In this document: piece after piece, positions 29,525-39,998 of the stretch
Position numbering within the stretch: the first letter of the stretch is position 1
Layout: each line of letters starts with the position of its first letter
NCBI GenBank assembly: GCA_018883185.1
Contig: VEQP01000012.1
Coordinates: 1-64,000, forward strand
Reading direction: 5' to 3'
DNA length: 64,000 nt
Origin: Nevskiaceae bacterium
GTDB lineage: Bacteria > Pseudomonadota > Gammaproteobacteria > Steroidobacterales > Steroidobacteraceae
Position numbers and translations under genes: made by a program
Notes under the pieces: model-generated
Seen by the model: only the letters and a program-made list of their open reading frames with translations
Told to the model about the DNA's origin: nothing
The model's database searches: none

Positions 29525-30529
29525 ATGACCATCAAGAGCATGCGCGATGCGTTGAATGAAGCTCTCCATCACGAGTTCGCGCGCGATCCACGCGTGTTCC
29601 TGATCGGAGAGGATGTCGGCGGCTTTGAGAAAGACGGCCAACCGGTCGAGATTGGCGGTGTATTTGGAGTGTCGAAAGGGCTCTACCGCAGCTACGGTCG
29701 TAAAAGAGTCATCGACTCGCCGATATCGGAGGCCGCCATCATCGGCGCAGCCTCAGGCGCTGCGCTGTGCGGGCTGCGCCCCATCGCGGAGATAATGTTC
29801 GCCGACTTGACGGCTGTTTGTTTCGACCAGATCGTCAATCAGATCGCCAAGTTCCGCTACATGTTCGGTGGCCAGTGCGCCTGCCCGGTGGTGATCCGGA
29901 TGACCACCGGTGGCGGGCGCAACGCGGGCGCCCAGCACTCGCAGACGTTCTATCCGATCTTTACCAGTTTCCCTGGGTTGAAGGTCGTTGTGCCATCAAA
30001 TGCCTACGATGCCAAGGGCTTGCTGATCACAGCCATCCGCGACCAGGACCCCGTGCTCTTCTTCGAGCCCAAGGTTCTCTACACCGAAAAATGCGAAGTC
30101 CCCGATGAGGCATACAGCATCCCGTTCGGCGAGGCCGCAATGCCCCGCGAGGGGGAGGACGTCACCATAGTGGCCTTCGGACAAGCCGTAAATTGGTCTA
30201 TTCAGGCTGCCGATGAATTGCGCCAGGCGCACGGCATTCGTTGTGATGTGATTGACCCTCGTACGCCGTCACCGCTCGATGAGGAAACCATCCTAGAAAG
30301 CGTTGCTGCAACCGGACGCCTTGTAGTAGTGGACGAGTCTCCGCCGCGCTGCGGGTTGACGGCAGACATCGCGGCGCTTGTGGCGGACAAAGCGTTCCGT
30401 TACCTCAAGGCGCCGATCAAAGCAGTGACGGCGCCGCATACGCCTGTACCCCAGGCTCGCGAACTTGAACGCGCCTACCTGCCCAACCCGCGGCGTATCA
30501 TCGCCGCCGTCGAAGAGGTTTTACGATGA
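29525..30529 (+). CDS. TPP-dependent 2-oxoacid/acetoin dehydrogenase E1 beta
   Basis: ALNEALHHEFARDPRVFLIGEDVGGF, DSPISEAAIIGAASGAALCGLRPIAEIMFADL, VDPRTPSPLDEETI. Confidence 0.94.
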   Translation: MTIKSMRDALNEALHHEFARDPRVFLIGEDVGGFEKDGQPVEIGGVFGVSKGLYRSYGRKRVIDSPISEAAIIGAASGAALCGLRPIAEIMFADLTAVCFDQIVNQIAKFRYMFGGQCACPVVIRMTTGGGRNAGAQHSQTFYPIFTSFPGLKVVVPSNAYDAKGLLITAIRDQDPVLFFEPKVLYTEKCEVPDEAYSIPFGEAAMPREGEDVTIVAFGQAVNWSIQAADELRQAHGIRCDVIDPRTPSPLDEETILESVAATGRLVVVDESPPRCGLTADIAALVADKAFRYLKAPIKAVTAPHTPVPQARELERAYLPNPRRIIAAVEEVLR

Positions 30530-31734
30530 CTTCAAAAATTTCCGCTGTGGTCGTTCCGAAGTGGGGACTGGAAATGACCGAAGGCACGATTTCCTCTTGG
30601 CTAAAAATGCAGGGCAACGCCGTCGACCGAGGCGAACCGCTGCTTGAAGTGGAATCTGAAAAAATCGTCAACAGTGTCGATGCACCTGCCGACGGGGTGT
30701 TGCGTCGTATTCTGATCGATGCCGGAAACGCGGGCGCCGTCGGAACTTTAGTGGGTATCGTCGCCGACACAGACGTATCCGAGCAGGACATCGACGCATT
30801 TATCGCCGGCTTCCGTTCACCTGTTATCGACGATAAGGTTGCACCATCGACAGAGGTGCCCGCTGCGGTCGAAACCCGGGTTAATACGGTCGTTGACTCA
30901 GAGCCTCCGGGAAACAGCCCCGTCCGCATCAGCCCACCAGTGCGCCGGCTCGCCGAAAGCCTTGGCGTATCGCTCGCAAGCCTGCGCGGCACGGGCCCCA
31001 ACGGCCGCATCCTGCAGCAGGATGTGGAGCGCGCGGCTGCAGGCTCCGCCACGATCTCAGCAGCAAGTCCGACTCCCGAAATATCCGGAGGTGTGGAGCA
31101 GCCGCGTCTGCAGCCTTGGAGTGCAACACGTCGCGCCATCGCGAAAAAAATGGTCGACTCCGCCCGCGGTGTTCCCCACTTTTATATCGTTATGGATGTC
31201 GACGCTCGGCCGCTGCAAACCTTACGCGAGCGATATAAGGCTGCCGGCACTTCCGCGTCAATCAACGATCTTATCGTGCAGGCAACAGCTCGCGTGCTGC
31301 CGCGACATCCCGCCGTCAATGCCAACCATGCCGATGACGGTCTGCTGAGCTTTGCTCACGCACACATTGCCGTTGCCGTTGCAACCGACGAGGGTGTACT
31401 GGCGCCGGTTCTGCGCTTTGCGGACCGTTTACAGTTGCCGGAATTGACCGTTGCGTTGGCAGGGCTGCGCGAGCGTGTGACTGCACGGCGAGTCGGCAAA
31501 GGTGAGCTCGATGGCGCATCGTTCACGGTCTCGAATCTCGGCATGTACGGGGTGCGCGAGTTCACTTCGATAATCACGGCACCGCAGTGCGCATCGCTTG
31601 CGGTCGGCGCAATTCGTTCAAGCGGCGATGCGATGACGCTCACTTTGACTCTGTCTTGCGATCATCGCGCGATAGACGGCGCGACCGGAGCCGCGTTTTT
31701 GCGCGAATTGAAGGACGCGCTGGAAACAGCCTAG
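30526..31734 (+). CDS. dihydrolipoamide acyltransferase E2 component
   Basis: Lipoyl domain with VESEKIVNSV, peripheral-subunit binding region SPPVRRLAESLGVSLASLRGTGPNGRILQQDV, catalytic DHRAIDGATGAAFL. Confidence 0.94.
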   Translation: MTSKISAVVVPKWGLEMTEGTISSWLKMQGNAVDRGEPLLEVESEKIVNSVDAPADGVLRRILIDAGNAGAVGTLVGIVADTDVSEQDIDAFIAGFRSPVIDDKVAPSTEVPAAVETRVNTVVDSEPPGNSPVRISPPVRRLAESLGVSLASLRGTGPNGRILQQDVERAAAGSATISAASPTPEISGGVEQPRLQPWSATRRAIAKKMVDSARGVPHFYIVMDVDARPLQTLRERYKAAGTSASINDLIVQATARVLPRHPAVNANHADDGLLSFAHAHIAVAVATDEGVLAPVLRFADRLQLPELTVALAGLRERVTARRVGKGELDGASFTVSNLGMYGVREFTSIITAPQCASLAVGAIRSSGDAMTLTLTLSCDHRAIDGATGAAFLRELKDALETA

Positions 31735-33092
31735 TTTTTCCGGGCCGTCGGTTGCAGCCGAGCGATCAATAACATCACGAAGCAGCATACAGCGGCCGGA
31801 ATCGCCAGCGTCGAGATAATCGAATCCACCGTATATCCCGCTGCCAGAGCTGCGCCACCTAGTAGCGGACTGGAAATCGAACCCACACGACCGATGCCGA
31901 GCCCCCAGCCTACACCGCGGGCCCGTACGGTGTCGGCGTAGCAACTCGAAGCAAACGCGCCCAGACAAAAAGAGGCACCAACAACTCCAAATCCCACGCA
32001 GAACGCGAGTATGTACGCCGCCGTTACGCTGCTGACTTCCGCTCCGAGGGTTAGCAGACTCAAGGTGGCGAGTAAATAGAGCAGCGCAAGCAGACGTGAC
32101 AATGGATAGCGTGCCGCCAACCACGATGTGACAAGTCCGCCGAACACGCTGCCAAAGTGAAATAGCCCCGTAGCCTGGATCGCAACCTGCAAGGAAAATC
32201 CGGCTTCGCGCAGCAGAGTCGGCATCCAGCTCGAATTGAAGAACACCAGTGCCTGGGTACCGATGAACGCGACCCAGAGCAACGGAGTCCCCCAGCGCAA
32301 CCAGCCAGCAAACAGTAACCTCGAAGATGACGACGCGGCTGGCGATTCTGCCATGTCGGGCAACGGCACTCGCAACGCCCGCTCCAGCACCGGGTCACCC
32401 GCGGCACGACCGCTCAGTCGTTGCAACAAATCCGCCGCGGCACTCGGTTTCCTGCCGCTGGCGATCAGGAACTTTATCGACTCGGGCAACTTGAAAAATG
32501 CCGCCACGCCGACAATCAAGGGCAACACACCGCCGACGATGAACATTGACTGCCATCCCCAGTTGGCAATGAACGGACCGGCGATCACGCTTGCACCTGT
32601 GGAGCCGAGTGCCGCCATTGAATACACCATAACGACGAGAAACGAGCGTCGCCGACGCGGTGCGAACTCCGTGACGAGCGCTATCACGTTCGGAATCGCA
32701 CCGCCCATGCCGAAACCGGTGATGAAGCGGCAGATGGACAAGCTGGCGAGGTCCGCGCACAACGCGGTCAGCAAGCTTCCCGCTGCCCCTATGACAAACA
32801 TCCACAGCAGTGCCGTGCGTCGACCAAGTCGATCACCCATCCAGCCGGCGATGGTGGATCCGAAGGCGACGCCGATCAGCGAGGCGGACAGCGCGAAAGC
32901 GAAACTCGAAGGCGGCAGCGCCCAGTCGGCCGCCATGGCAGGAACCACAAAGCCGAGCAGACCGAGATCAAAGCCGTCGAGCGACATGATCGCTGCACAA
33001 ATCAGAAAGATGCGCCAGTGCAAGCGTCCGATCGGCGCCTCGTCGATAACGACGGCAACGGGGTCGTTGGCCGAAGCGGTGGCCGGAGTCAT
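31731..33092 (-). CDS. MFS transporter (AAHS-like)
   Basis: DGFDLGLLGFVVPAM, GWMGDRLGRRTALLWMFVIGA, GFGMGGAIPNVIALVTEFAPRRRRSFLV. Confidence 0.9.
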   Translation of the reverse strand: MTPATASANDPVAVVIDEAPIGRLHWRIFLICAAIMSLDGFDLGLLGFVVPAMAADWALPPSSFAFALSASLIGVAFGSTIAGWMGDRLGRRTALLWMFVIGAAGSLLTALCADLASLSICRFITGFGMGGAIPNVIALVTEFAPRRRRSFLVVMVYSMAALGSTGASVIAGPFIANWGWQSMFIVGGVLPLIVGVAAFFKLPESIKFLIASGRKPSAAADLLQRLSGRAAGDPVLERALRVPLPDMAESPAASSSSRLLFAGWLRWGTPLLWVAFIGTQALVFFNSSWMPTLLREAGFSLQVAIQATGLFHFGSVFGGLVTSWLAARYPLSRLLALLYLLATLSLLTLGAEVSSVTAAYILAFCVGFGVVGASFCLGAFASSCYADTVRARGVGWGLGIGRVGSISSPLLGGAALAAGYTVDSIISTLAIPAAVCCFVMLLIARLQPTARKN

Positions 33093-33856
33093 CAGGTGTT
33101 GACCGAACCGCCGTCCACAGCCAGCGTCTGCCCGGTAACGAAGTCACTCGCCGAAGAAGCGAGAAACACCAAGGCACCCAAGAGGTCCTGCGGCACCATG
33201 TCTCGCTTGAGTGCGCGCTGCTGGATCGCGAATTGATGGTAACGCTGCATGTGTTCGACGTTTTGCACGATTGTGTCACTCATGACTGCGCCAGGCGCCA
33301 ATGAATTTACGCAGATGCCGAACGCACCAAGCTCGCGCGATAGCGCACGAGTCATCGTTGTCAGCGCGCCCTTGGTGGTGGAGTAGTGGACCATGCCCGG
33401 CAATCCCTTGTAAGCGGCACCGGAGGTGATGTTGATTATCTTGCCACCGCCACGCCGCTTCATCGTTGGCACGACATGCTTCACCATTAGGAAGCATCCA
33501 CGAACGTTTACCGCCATCACCTTATCCCAAAGCTCGACATCGATATCGGTCACGTCCACAGGCGGCAATGTCGCAAAAATTGCTGCGTTATTTACGAGAA
33601 TGTCTATTCCGCCTGCGAAATCGGCAGCGGCGGCGACAGCCCTGATAACCTCGGGTTCGCTGCTCACATCGAAACGCAGCCCGTGCACGCGAGCCTCGCC
33701 GTGCCCTGATCGCAACCGCTGAACCACCGACTCGGGATCGACAACGTCTGCCACCACCACGGTCGCTCCCGCCGCAAGCAAAGCTTCACAGTACGCAATG
33801 CCGATACCCTTCGCACCGCCTGTCACGAAAGCCACCCGTCCAGCAAGCACCGTCAT
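33092..33856 (-). CDS. SDR family oxidoreductase
   Basis: VAFVTGGAKGIGIAYC, NNAAIF, YSTTKGALTTMTRAL, C-terminal DFVTGQTLAVDGG; SD AGAGG before ATG at 33856. Confidence 0.94.
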   Translation of the reverse strand: MTVLAGRVAFVTGGAKGIGIAYCEALLAAGATVVVADVVDPESVVQRLRSGHGEARVHGLRFDVSSEPEVIRAVAAAADFAGGIDILVNNAAIFATLPPVDVTDIDVELWDKVMAVNVRGCFLMVKHVVPTMKRRGGGKIINITSGAAYKGLPGMVHYSTTKGALTTMTRALSRELGAFGICVNSLAPGAVMSDTIVQNVEHMQRYHQFAIQQRALKRDMVPQDLLGALVFLASSASDFVTGQTLAVDGGSVNT

Positions 33857-34024
33857 GTCGACCTCTTCTTCCACGCCTCGAAATTTTCAAGACTATGCCG
33901 TGAAACCCGGCGCAATTCGGGATTGTTTCTTCGGGAATCAGGCCTGGGGCAGCAGGACCATTGCCGCGCGGATCCGCATTCGGGATTCTATCCTCCTCGG
34001 GAGCTAACGACGGAGTTTCTGCGA

Positions 34025-35482
34025 ATGGAAAGCTTTGCCAGGCATTGGATCAATGGCGTGTGGGTCGACTCCGTCGATCGCAGCGAAGCGGTCACGACGA
34101 ACCCGGCAGATGGCAGCGAAGTCTGCCGATACGCCGATGGCTCGCTGCCCGAAGCAGAAGCATCAATTGAAGCCGCGCGTACGGCGTACGAATCCTCGTC
34201 CTGGGCCCATGACCCGCGACGCCGGGCTCGGGCGTTGCTTGAAATGGCCGATGCGCTCGATGCCCGTCGAGACATCATCGGCAGAATGCTCTGCCTCGAG
34301 AACGGCAAGCCGATCGGCGAGTGTCTGCACGAGGTGGCGATCTCATCCGCGGAGCTGCGGTTTTACGCGGGTCTTACCCGTGCCAACTTTGGCCGTGTCA
34401 TGGAAACCGAACCTGGTCAGATGTCCATGATCGCGCGCGAGCCGATGGGGGTGGCAGGGATCATCGTTCCGTGGAACGCGCCACTCATCCTGCTCGTGCG
34501 ATCGCTGGGGCCGGCCCTTGCAGCAGGTTGTACCACCGTGATCAAGCATGCTGCTCAAACCGCAGGAACGAGCGCGCTAACCAATGAAGCATTCGCCGGA
34601 TGCGCCTCCTTGCCTGCCGGCACCGTGAACGCCTTTGCCGAACGAGGCATCACGGGTGCCAAGCGAATAGTCGCATCACCGGACGTCGATGTCGTCAGTT
34701 ACACAGGCAGTACACACGTCGGGAAGATGATCATGGCGGATGCGGCGGTCACCTTGAAGCGGCTTAACCTGGAACTCGGCGGTAGCGCACCCTGCGTGAT
34801 CTTCGCGGATGCCGACATCGATCGCACCGTCGGCGCACTCGTGAAGGCGGGAATGATCATGGCGGGCCAGCAGTGCGTGGCAGCCTCGAGGCTGATCGTT
34901 CAAGAGTCTATCTTCCCGCAGTTTTCGCAACGTCTGGTCGCCGCACTGGAGGCGATGGTAGTGGGGCCCGGCCTGCAACCCAACACCCAACTTGGTCCAC
35001 TCATCGACCATCGCAGTCGCGAACGTGTCGAAACGTTAACGGCAAGTGCTATTGCGGCTGGCGCAAGGGCGACACTGGCACCACGTCGGCCCGGCGGGTC
35101 ACTCGCAAAGGGATCGTTTCTTTCGCCGGGCGTGCTGGAAATTGACGACCCTACTAACCCTATCCTGCATCAAGAGACCTTTGGGCCAGTATTGACGCTA
35201 CAACGCTTCGCCACCGAAGCCGAAGCGGTGCGCCGCGCCAACGACAGCCGGTTCGGTTTAGCCGCCAGTGTCTGGACCGCTGACCTGCAGCGCGGACAGC
35301 GAGTTGCACAAAAAATCAAAGCAGGTACCGTGTGGCTCAACATGCACGGTCGGCTCGCCGCAGAAATTGAAACCGGTGGGTACAAGGAGAGCGGTATTGG
35401 TCGCCTACACGGAGTCCAAGGCCTCGAAGAGTTCCTCCAAAGCAAGCACGTTGCCTGGGAGCTCGGCAAAGCGGGGAACTGA
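34025..35482 (+). CDS. aldehyde dehydrogenase family protein
   Basis: GIIVPWNAPLILLVRSLGPALAAGCTTVIK, LELGGSAPCVIFADADID, GQQCVAASR, KESGIGRLHG. Confidence 0.95.
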   Translation: MESFARHWINGVWVDSVDRSEAVTTNPADGSEVCRYADGSLPEAEASIEAARTAYESSSWAHDPRRRARALLEMADALDARRDIIGRMLCLENGKPIGECLHEVAISSAELRFYAGLTRANFGRVMETEPGQMSMIAREPMGVAGIIVPWNAPLILLVRSLGPALAAGCTTVIKHAAQTAGTSALTNEAFAGCASLPAGTVNAFAERGITGAKRIVASPDVDVVSYTGSTHVGKMIMADAAVTLKRLNLELGGSAPCVIFADADIDRTVGALVKAGMIMAGQQCVAASRLIVQESIFPQFSQRLVAALEAMVVGPGLQPNTQLGPLIDHRSRERVETLTASAIAAGARATLAPRRPGGSLAKGSFLSPGVLEIDDPTNPILHQETFGPVLTLQRFATEAEAVRRANDSRFGLAASVWTADLQRGQRVAQKIKAGTVWLNMHGRLAAEIETGGYKESGIGRLHGVQGLEEFLQSKHVAWELGKAGN

Positions 35483-38400
35483 TTGGATTTACGCCGCGAC
35501 GGCGGGTTGCTTCGTTGTTTCCGGTATCGCGGGACTGCTCTACCAGACTATCTGGTCGCGGCAGTATTCGCTGGTACTTGGCACTTCGGAAGCTGCTGTT
35601 TCCGTCGTGCTCGCAGTCTATATGTTGGGGCTTGCGCTCGGCGCGGCCATTATCCCGCGGTGGCTGCGCGCAGCGTCGGGCCGCTCGCTGCGAACCTTTG
35701 CTCTGCTCGAGCTTGGAATCGCGGCGTGTGCGGTACTGATTCCGCTGCTACTGGCTCAACTCGGCGAGTGGTATGTGGCGATCGCAGGAGATCTGCCCGC
35801 CCCCCCCTCGGCGACGGGACTTCTGCCGCGACTCTATTTCGCCTTAACCTGTCTGTTGCTGCTGGTACCTACCATGCTGATGGGTGCCACGTTGCCCGTT
35901 TTGGCTGGGTTCGCCATCCGTGTGGTTGAACAGACAGGACCGCGTATCGCTACGCTTTATGCGGCGAACACACTCGGTGCAGCCGCTGGGGCACTCGCCG
36001 GAGGTTGGTGGCTTATCCCGGATTTAGGCCTACGTCAAAGCACCCTCGTCGCGATCGCGCTGAATCTGCTTGTGGTAGTGATCGCGTATTCGATCAGCAA
36101 AAACTCTGAACGGGCGCAAATCGAAGCCTATAAGGCGCAAGCTGCGAGCCGTGTTGCGCCCGCGGGCTCATCGGAATGGCATAACCGCAGGGCTCTGCTG
36201 ATGCTGGCTATGACCAGTGGCTTCGTAGCCCTGACATACGAGGTGCTATGGACACGTATGTTGAGTCATGCATTGGGCAGCAGTCTGGCTGCTTTTTCCA
36301 CGATGCTGGCAACTTTTCTTCTGGGCATCAGTCTCGGCAGCCTGCTCTCCACCCGCCGACTGACTAGACCGTTGGCGGGAATCGCCTATGCGACCTCACA
36401 GCTCTGTGTCGCTGCCGCTGCGGCAGGTGCGCAGCTGTGGTTGGGCCAACTGGCAACGGGCCTCAATACAACGGAACTTGCCACACGCGCCATCATCGCC
36501 ATGTTGCCGGCCACGCTGTTCATGGGCGCCGCCTTTCCGCTGCTTATCCGACTCATGAGCGATCATGGCGTGGAGTCGGCGCGCGCTACCGGACAGGTAT
36601 ATGCCTTCAACACGATCGGTGCGGTATGCGGCGCACTCGCCTCCGGCATGTGGCTGATTCCAACTTTTTCTTTCGAAGGTGTTGCGCGCTTCGCTGTTGC
36701 GCTGAGCTTGATAGCGGCAGTGGTCGCAACGTGGCGTCTCACCACCTTCGTCGCATGGCACAAGAGTGCAGTCTCAGCCGCTGCATTGATACTGATCGTT
36801 GCCTTCCGGCCACCGCTGCCCGCTGCCATCATCGACGCATCGCTGGTGGATGACTCCACCGAGGGCGTGCAACGATTTTTGGCCGTCGGCCGATCTGCCA
36901 CGGTGCTCGTCAAGGAACGGGACGACGGCAGCTTCTACCTGCGCACAAACGGACTTCCCGAAGCAACGGTACGACGTATCGGCATGCCGCCTGTGCGTCA
37001 CAGTCAGCGATGGCTGGCCGCTCTGCCAATGACTGCGCGACCTGAGGCGCGCAGCATGCTTGTCGTAGGCCTCGGCGGCGGCGTCGCCGTCGAAGACGTT
37101 CCCGATCAATTCGATGTTATCGACGTCGTCGAGCTCGAACCACAGGTGATAGCAGCTAATGCGAGTTATGCGCGTTGGCGCGCTGCCGATCCGCTCGCTG
37201 ACGAGCGTATACGCCTAATCGAAAACGACGCGCGTAATGCCTTGACGCTCACCCAACGTCAATACGATATCGTGGTCTCTCAACCTTCGCACCCTTGGAC
37301 ATCGGGGGCAGCCAACCTCTATTCGCGCGAGTTCATGCAAATCGCGCGCTCCCGTCTGACGACTGATGGTGTGTTGCTGTTGTGGATAAACGCCCAGTTC
37401 ATCAACGAGTCGCTGTTGCGATCTATTGCCGCAACGCTCTCAAGCGTTTTTCCTCATGTACGTCTTTATCGCCCCGAACCCTTGGAGTTGATGTTCCTTG
37501 CTTCCGAAACGCCACTCGAGCCCGAGCGAAGTACGCTGCAGACGAGATCGATACTGACTCGCTATCCCGAGTACTTTTCCGCCGCTGGCATCAACGTGAC
37601 AGAAGACCTCGCCGCCTGTCTTGCCGCCACGGATGAAGGGATCTCCGGATTGGCCGGCAACGCTGCGGTACTCACCGATGATCGCAATCTTTTGGCTACG
37701 AACAGCTCTCCGGCACGCGGTGGAATGACACCGGACGAACTCGAGCGCCTGCTCGTAAGCTTCAGTCCGTTCACTGCTACGACAGGGACGGAAGTTATCG
37801 GGAAGACGGCTGTGGCACGACTCCCTCTAGACCTGCACTACCTCGGCAGTCGAATCGCACTACTCGGATTCACGCAGACCGCAGCGCAATTTGCCCGTCA
37901 TCACCGCGACGAAGCTGCGGGGGTTTACACCCTCGCCATCGGACTGGAGTCCGCCGGCCGGGTAACCGAGGCGGCAAGGCTACGTGAAACCGCCGTCCAA
38001 CGCTTCCCGACGGACGCCGACCTCGCCTTTGCGCACTTGCGTCCACGCCTGTTGGAAACTTCCAGGGAATTAGAGAAAAGCAATCTCCCATACTACGTTC
38101 GTGGTCTTCCCGACTCGGCACAAGCGGTAGTCCTTGGCTGGCGTCACGCCGCCGAGGGTGACTGGGCTGCCGTGCGCAGCTTGGAGCCGCGATTGGCAAA
38201 AACCATCCAAACAGACGATTGGTATCGGGAGGCTATGCAGTTGCGGGTTGAATGGAGAACGCGCATGAATGCCGGCGAACGCGCGACGCATGGGCGCGAA
38301 GCTTTGCAACTCGTCGATCGGATAATAGCTCTGCAGCCATCCAGTGATCTTTATGTGCTGCGCGCAGCAGCATCGTTGGCACTTGAAGATCCAGTGCTTT

Positions 38401-38600
38401 TTCTGGAATCAGCCAGTGCGTTCTCGACCTACGAGATACAACAAAGTAAAGAATCTGCGACTAATCTTGATTCTGTAGGCGTTCGTAGTATTCGTGACGC
38501 TCGCCGGCGGGGCTTCATGCAGGCCATCGAAACACGCTTATTGCCATTTGAAGAAAACCGCTCTGCCGCCGTCCTTCGTCAGCTGGCAGCGTTTCCCTAG
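35451..38600 (+). CDS. fused MFS-like/spermidine synthase-like protein with C-terminal repeat-like extension
   Basis: N-terminal multi-TM (AGLLYQTIWSRQYSLVLGTSEAAVSVVLAVYMLGLALG); MLVVGLGGGVAVEDV...YDIVVSQPSHPWTSGAANLYSREFM; TTG start inferred. Confidence 0.82.
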   Translation: MPGSSAKRGTDWIYAATAGCFVVSGIAGLLYQTIWSRQYSLVLGTSEAAVSVVLAVYMLGLALGAAIIPRWLRAASGRSLRTFALLELGIAACAVLIPLLLAQLGEWYVAIAGDLPAPPSATGLLPRLYFALTCLLLLVPTMLMGATLPVLAGFAIRVVEQTGPRIATLYAANTLGAAAGALAGGWWLIPDLGLRQSTLVAIALNLLVVVIAYSISKNSERAQIEAYKAQAASRVAPAGSSEWHNRRALLMLAMTSGFVALTYEVLWTRMLSHALGSSLAAFSTMLATFLLGISLGSLLSTRRLTRPLAGIAYATSQLCVAAAAAGAQLWLGQLATGLNTTELATRAIIAMLPATLFMGAAFPLLIRLMSDHGVESARATGQVYAFNTIGAVCGALASGMWLIPTFSFEGVARFAVALSLIAAVVATWRLTTFVAWHKSAVSAAALILIVAFRPPLPAAIIDASLVDDSTEGVQRFLAVGRSATVLVKERDDGSFYLRTNGLPEATVRRIGMPPVRHSQRWLAALPMTARPEARSMLVVGLGGGVAVEDVPDQFDVIDVVELEPQVIAANASYARWRAADPLADERIRLIENDARNALTLTQRQYDIVVSQPSHPWTSGAANLYSREFMQIARSRLTTDGVLLLWINAQFINESLLRSIAATLSSVFPHVRLYRPEPLELMFLASETPLEPERSTLQTRSILTRYPEYFSAAGINVTEDLAACLAATDEGISGLAGNAAVLTDDRNLLATNSSPARGGMTPDELERLLVSFSPFTATTGTEVIGKTAVARLPLDLHYLGSRIALLGFTQTAAQFARHHRDEAAGVYTLAIGLESAGRVTEAARLRETAVQRFPTDADLAFAHLRPRLLETSRELEKSNLPYYVRGLPDSAQAVVLGWRHAAEGDWAAVRSLEPRLAKTIQTDDWYREAMQLRVEWRTRMNAGERATHGREALQLVDRIIALQPSSDLYVLRAAASLALEDPVLFLESASAFSTYEIQQSKESATNLDSVGVRSIRDARRRGFMQAIETRLLPFEENRSAAVLRQLAAFP

Positions 38601-38618
38601 CAAAGAGGCGACGGAGGG

Positions 38619-39998
38619 TCACCTCACTGATGGGATCTGCAGCGCGATCCCATAACGGGTCAATACATCGAGCGCGGCCTCTATCGACCCCAGCCGCTTG
38701 ACCTTGGCAAACCGCTCGCCCGTGGTCGTGTCGTGGAAGATTGAGAGCGCTGCATCCGTCTCTCCCAACTGATACCGAATCGTCTCGACTGCAGCAAAGA
38801 TTTCCCGGCTACGGGCGTCGCCCGACTCGTGTGCACGGTGCAGCATCCACAAGGACTCATGCAGCACTATATTCGGCGACGGATCTCCGCGTACGCACCA
38901 GAACTCGACTCGGCCCGGATAAGTGGCAAGGGTCCGAAGAGCGCCTTCGACACCCGTACCGCTGCCGGTCATATTCAGCACATAGAAATCGGGTACGTGG
39001 CGTCGATCCAGCACGGGATAACTCACGCCCGGCTTGAGCCGGGAAATCCCCCCAACGCGATATCCGCCCGCTGCATCGGCGGCTCGCAACTCGCGCGAAT
39101 AAGGCAAGCGGGCTTTACGCTCGGTGCAGTAATCGATCGCCTCGTGATACGAGTAACCGTAGTTCGGCGAGCCCGGGTCGGTCCGCGCGGGATTGGTTGG
39201 CATGGCGATCCATTCGAGCTCGCTACGCGCTTCGTCCCAACCCGGGTAAACGTTCGACTGGAAGTAGTCGAATACGCGGCTCGCCAATACCTCTACAGTT
39301 CTAGTCAAAGTGCCGCGAGTCGAGAAACTGCGGTTCGTACCCGTCTTAAAGTTCTGAATATGCAGCGTGAGTTGGAACTCGTTGCCACCCATCGAAGTGA
39401 AAGAGCCGTAGGCCGTAAAGTCGATCTGCCGGTAGACGCGTACCGCCTGGTCGAGCCGTGCGGGTTTGTCCTTGGCACGACCCTCGATATAAGCACGAAA
39501 TCCCGCCGGATCCGATCCGGCGGAGAACTGCAGCCGACGCTCATTCGGTCGCAGTTGGTGCACCACGTACATTCGATCGAGCGCGGCTTTGAACTGGTTC
39601 TCCAGCAACACGTCGATCGCTTTTTCGTCGCGCGCTCGATGCAGGTCACGCATCATGTCGAAGGTGAGCAGGATGTTCGCCAAGGGCTCGCTCATGGCCG
39701 AGACATCCGCACCGGAAGCCGCGAGATTCTCCAAAGTCGCACTCAGTTCGCGGAAATTCTCGCGACGCACGCGATCGCGTCGAGTCGCAAGTGTGGCTTC
39801 GTATTGGGCGACGTCGGCAGCCGGGTAGAATGGCACCGTGCTCCATAAGACGAGCGGTTGCTTGCCTTGAGTCATGAAGCCGTCATCGACGGCATTACTC
39901 GATGCTGCCATTGCTGAGGAACAGGCCAACGACAGTAGCCAGAGCAAGCCAACGCAGTGACGGATGCGAAATGAATTTCGAAGTGGCATGCAGGTCAA
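38619..39998 (-). CDS. secreted protein of unknown function with weak FGE/DUF1566-like C-terminal pattern
   Basis: Signal peptide (GLLWLLSLACSSAMAA); YGYSYHEAIDYCTERKARLPYSRELRAADAAGGYRVGG...VEFWCVRGDPS. Confidence 0.6.
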   Translation of the reverse strand: MTCMPLRNSFRIRHCVGLLWLLSLACSSAMAASSNAVDDGFMTQGKQPLVLWSTVPFYPAADVAQYEATLATRRDRVRRENFRELSATLENLAASGADVSAMSEPLANILLTFDMMRDLHRARDEKAIDVLLENQFKAALDRMYVVHQLRPNERRLQFSAGSDPAGFRAYIEGRAKDKPARLDQAVRVYRQIDFTAYGSFTSMGGNEFQLTLHIQNFKTGTNRSFSTRGTLTRTVEVLASRVFDYFQSNVYPGWDEARSELEWIAMPTNPARTDPGSPNYGYSYHEAIDYCTERKARLPYSRELRAADAAGGYRVGGISRLKPGVSYPVLDRRHVPDFYVLNMTGSGTGVEGALRTLATYPGRVEFWCVRGDPSPNIVLHESLWMLHRAHESGDARSREIFAAVETIRYQLGETDAALSIFHDTTTGERFAKVKRLGSIEAALDVLTRYGIALQIPSVR

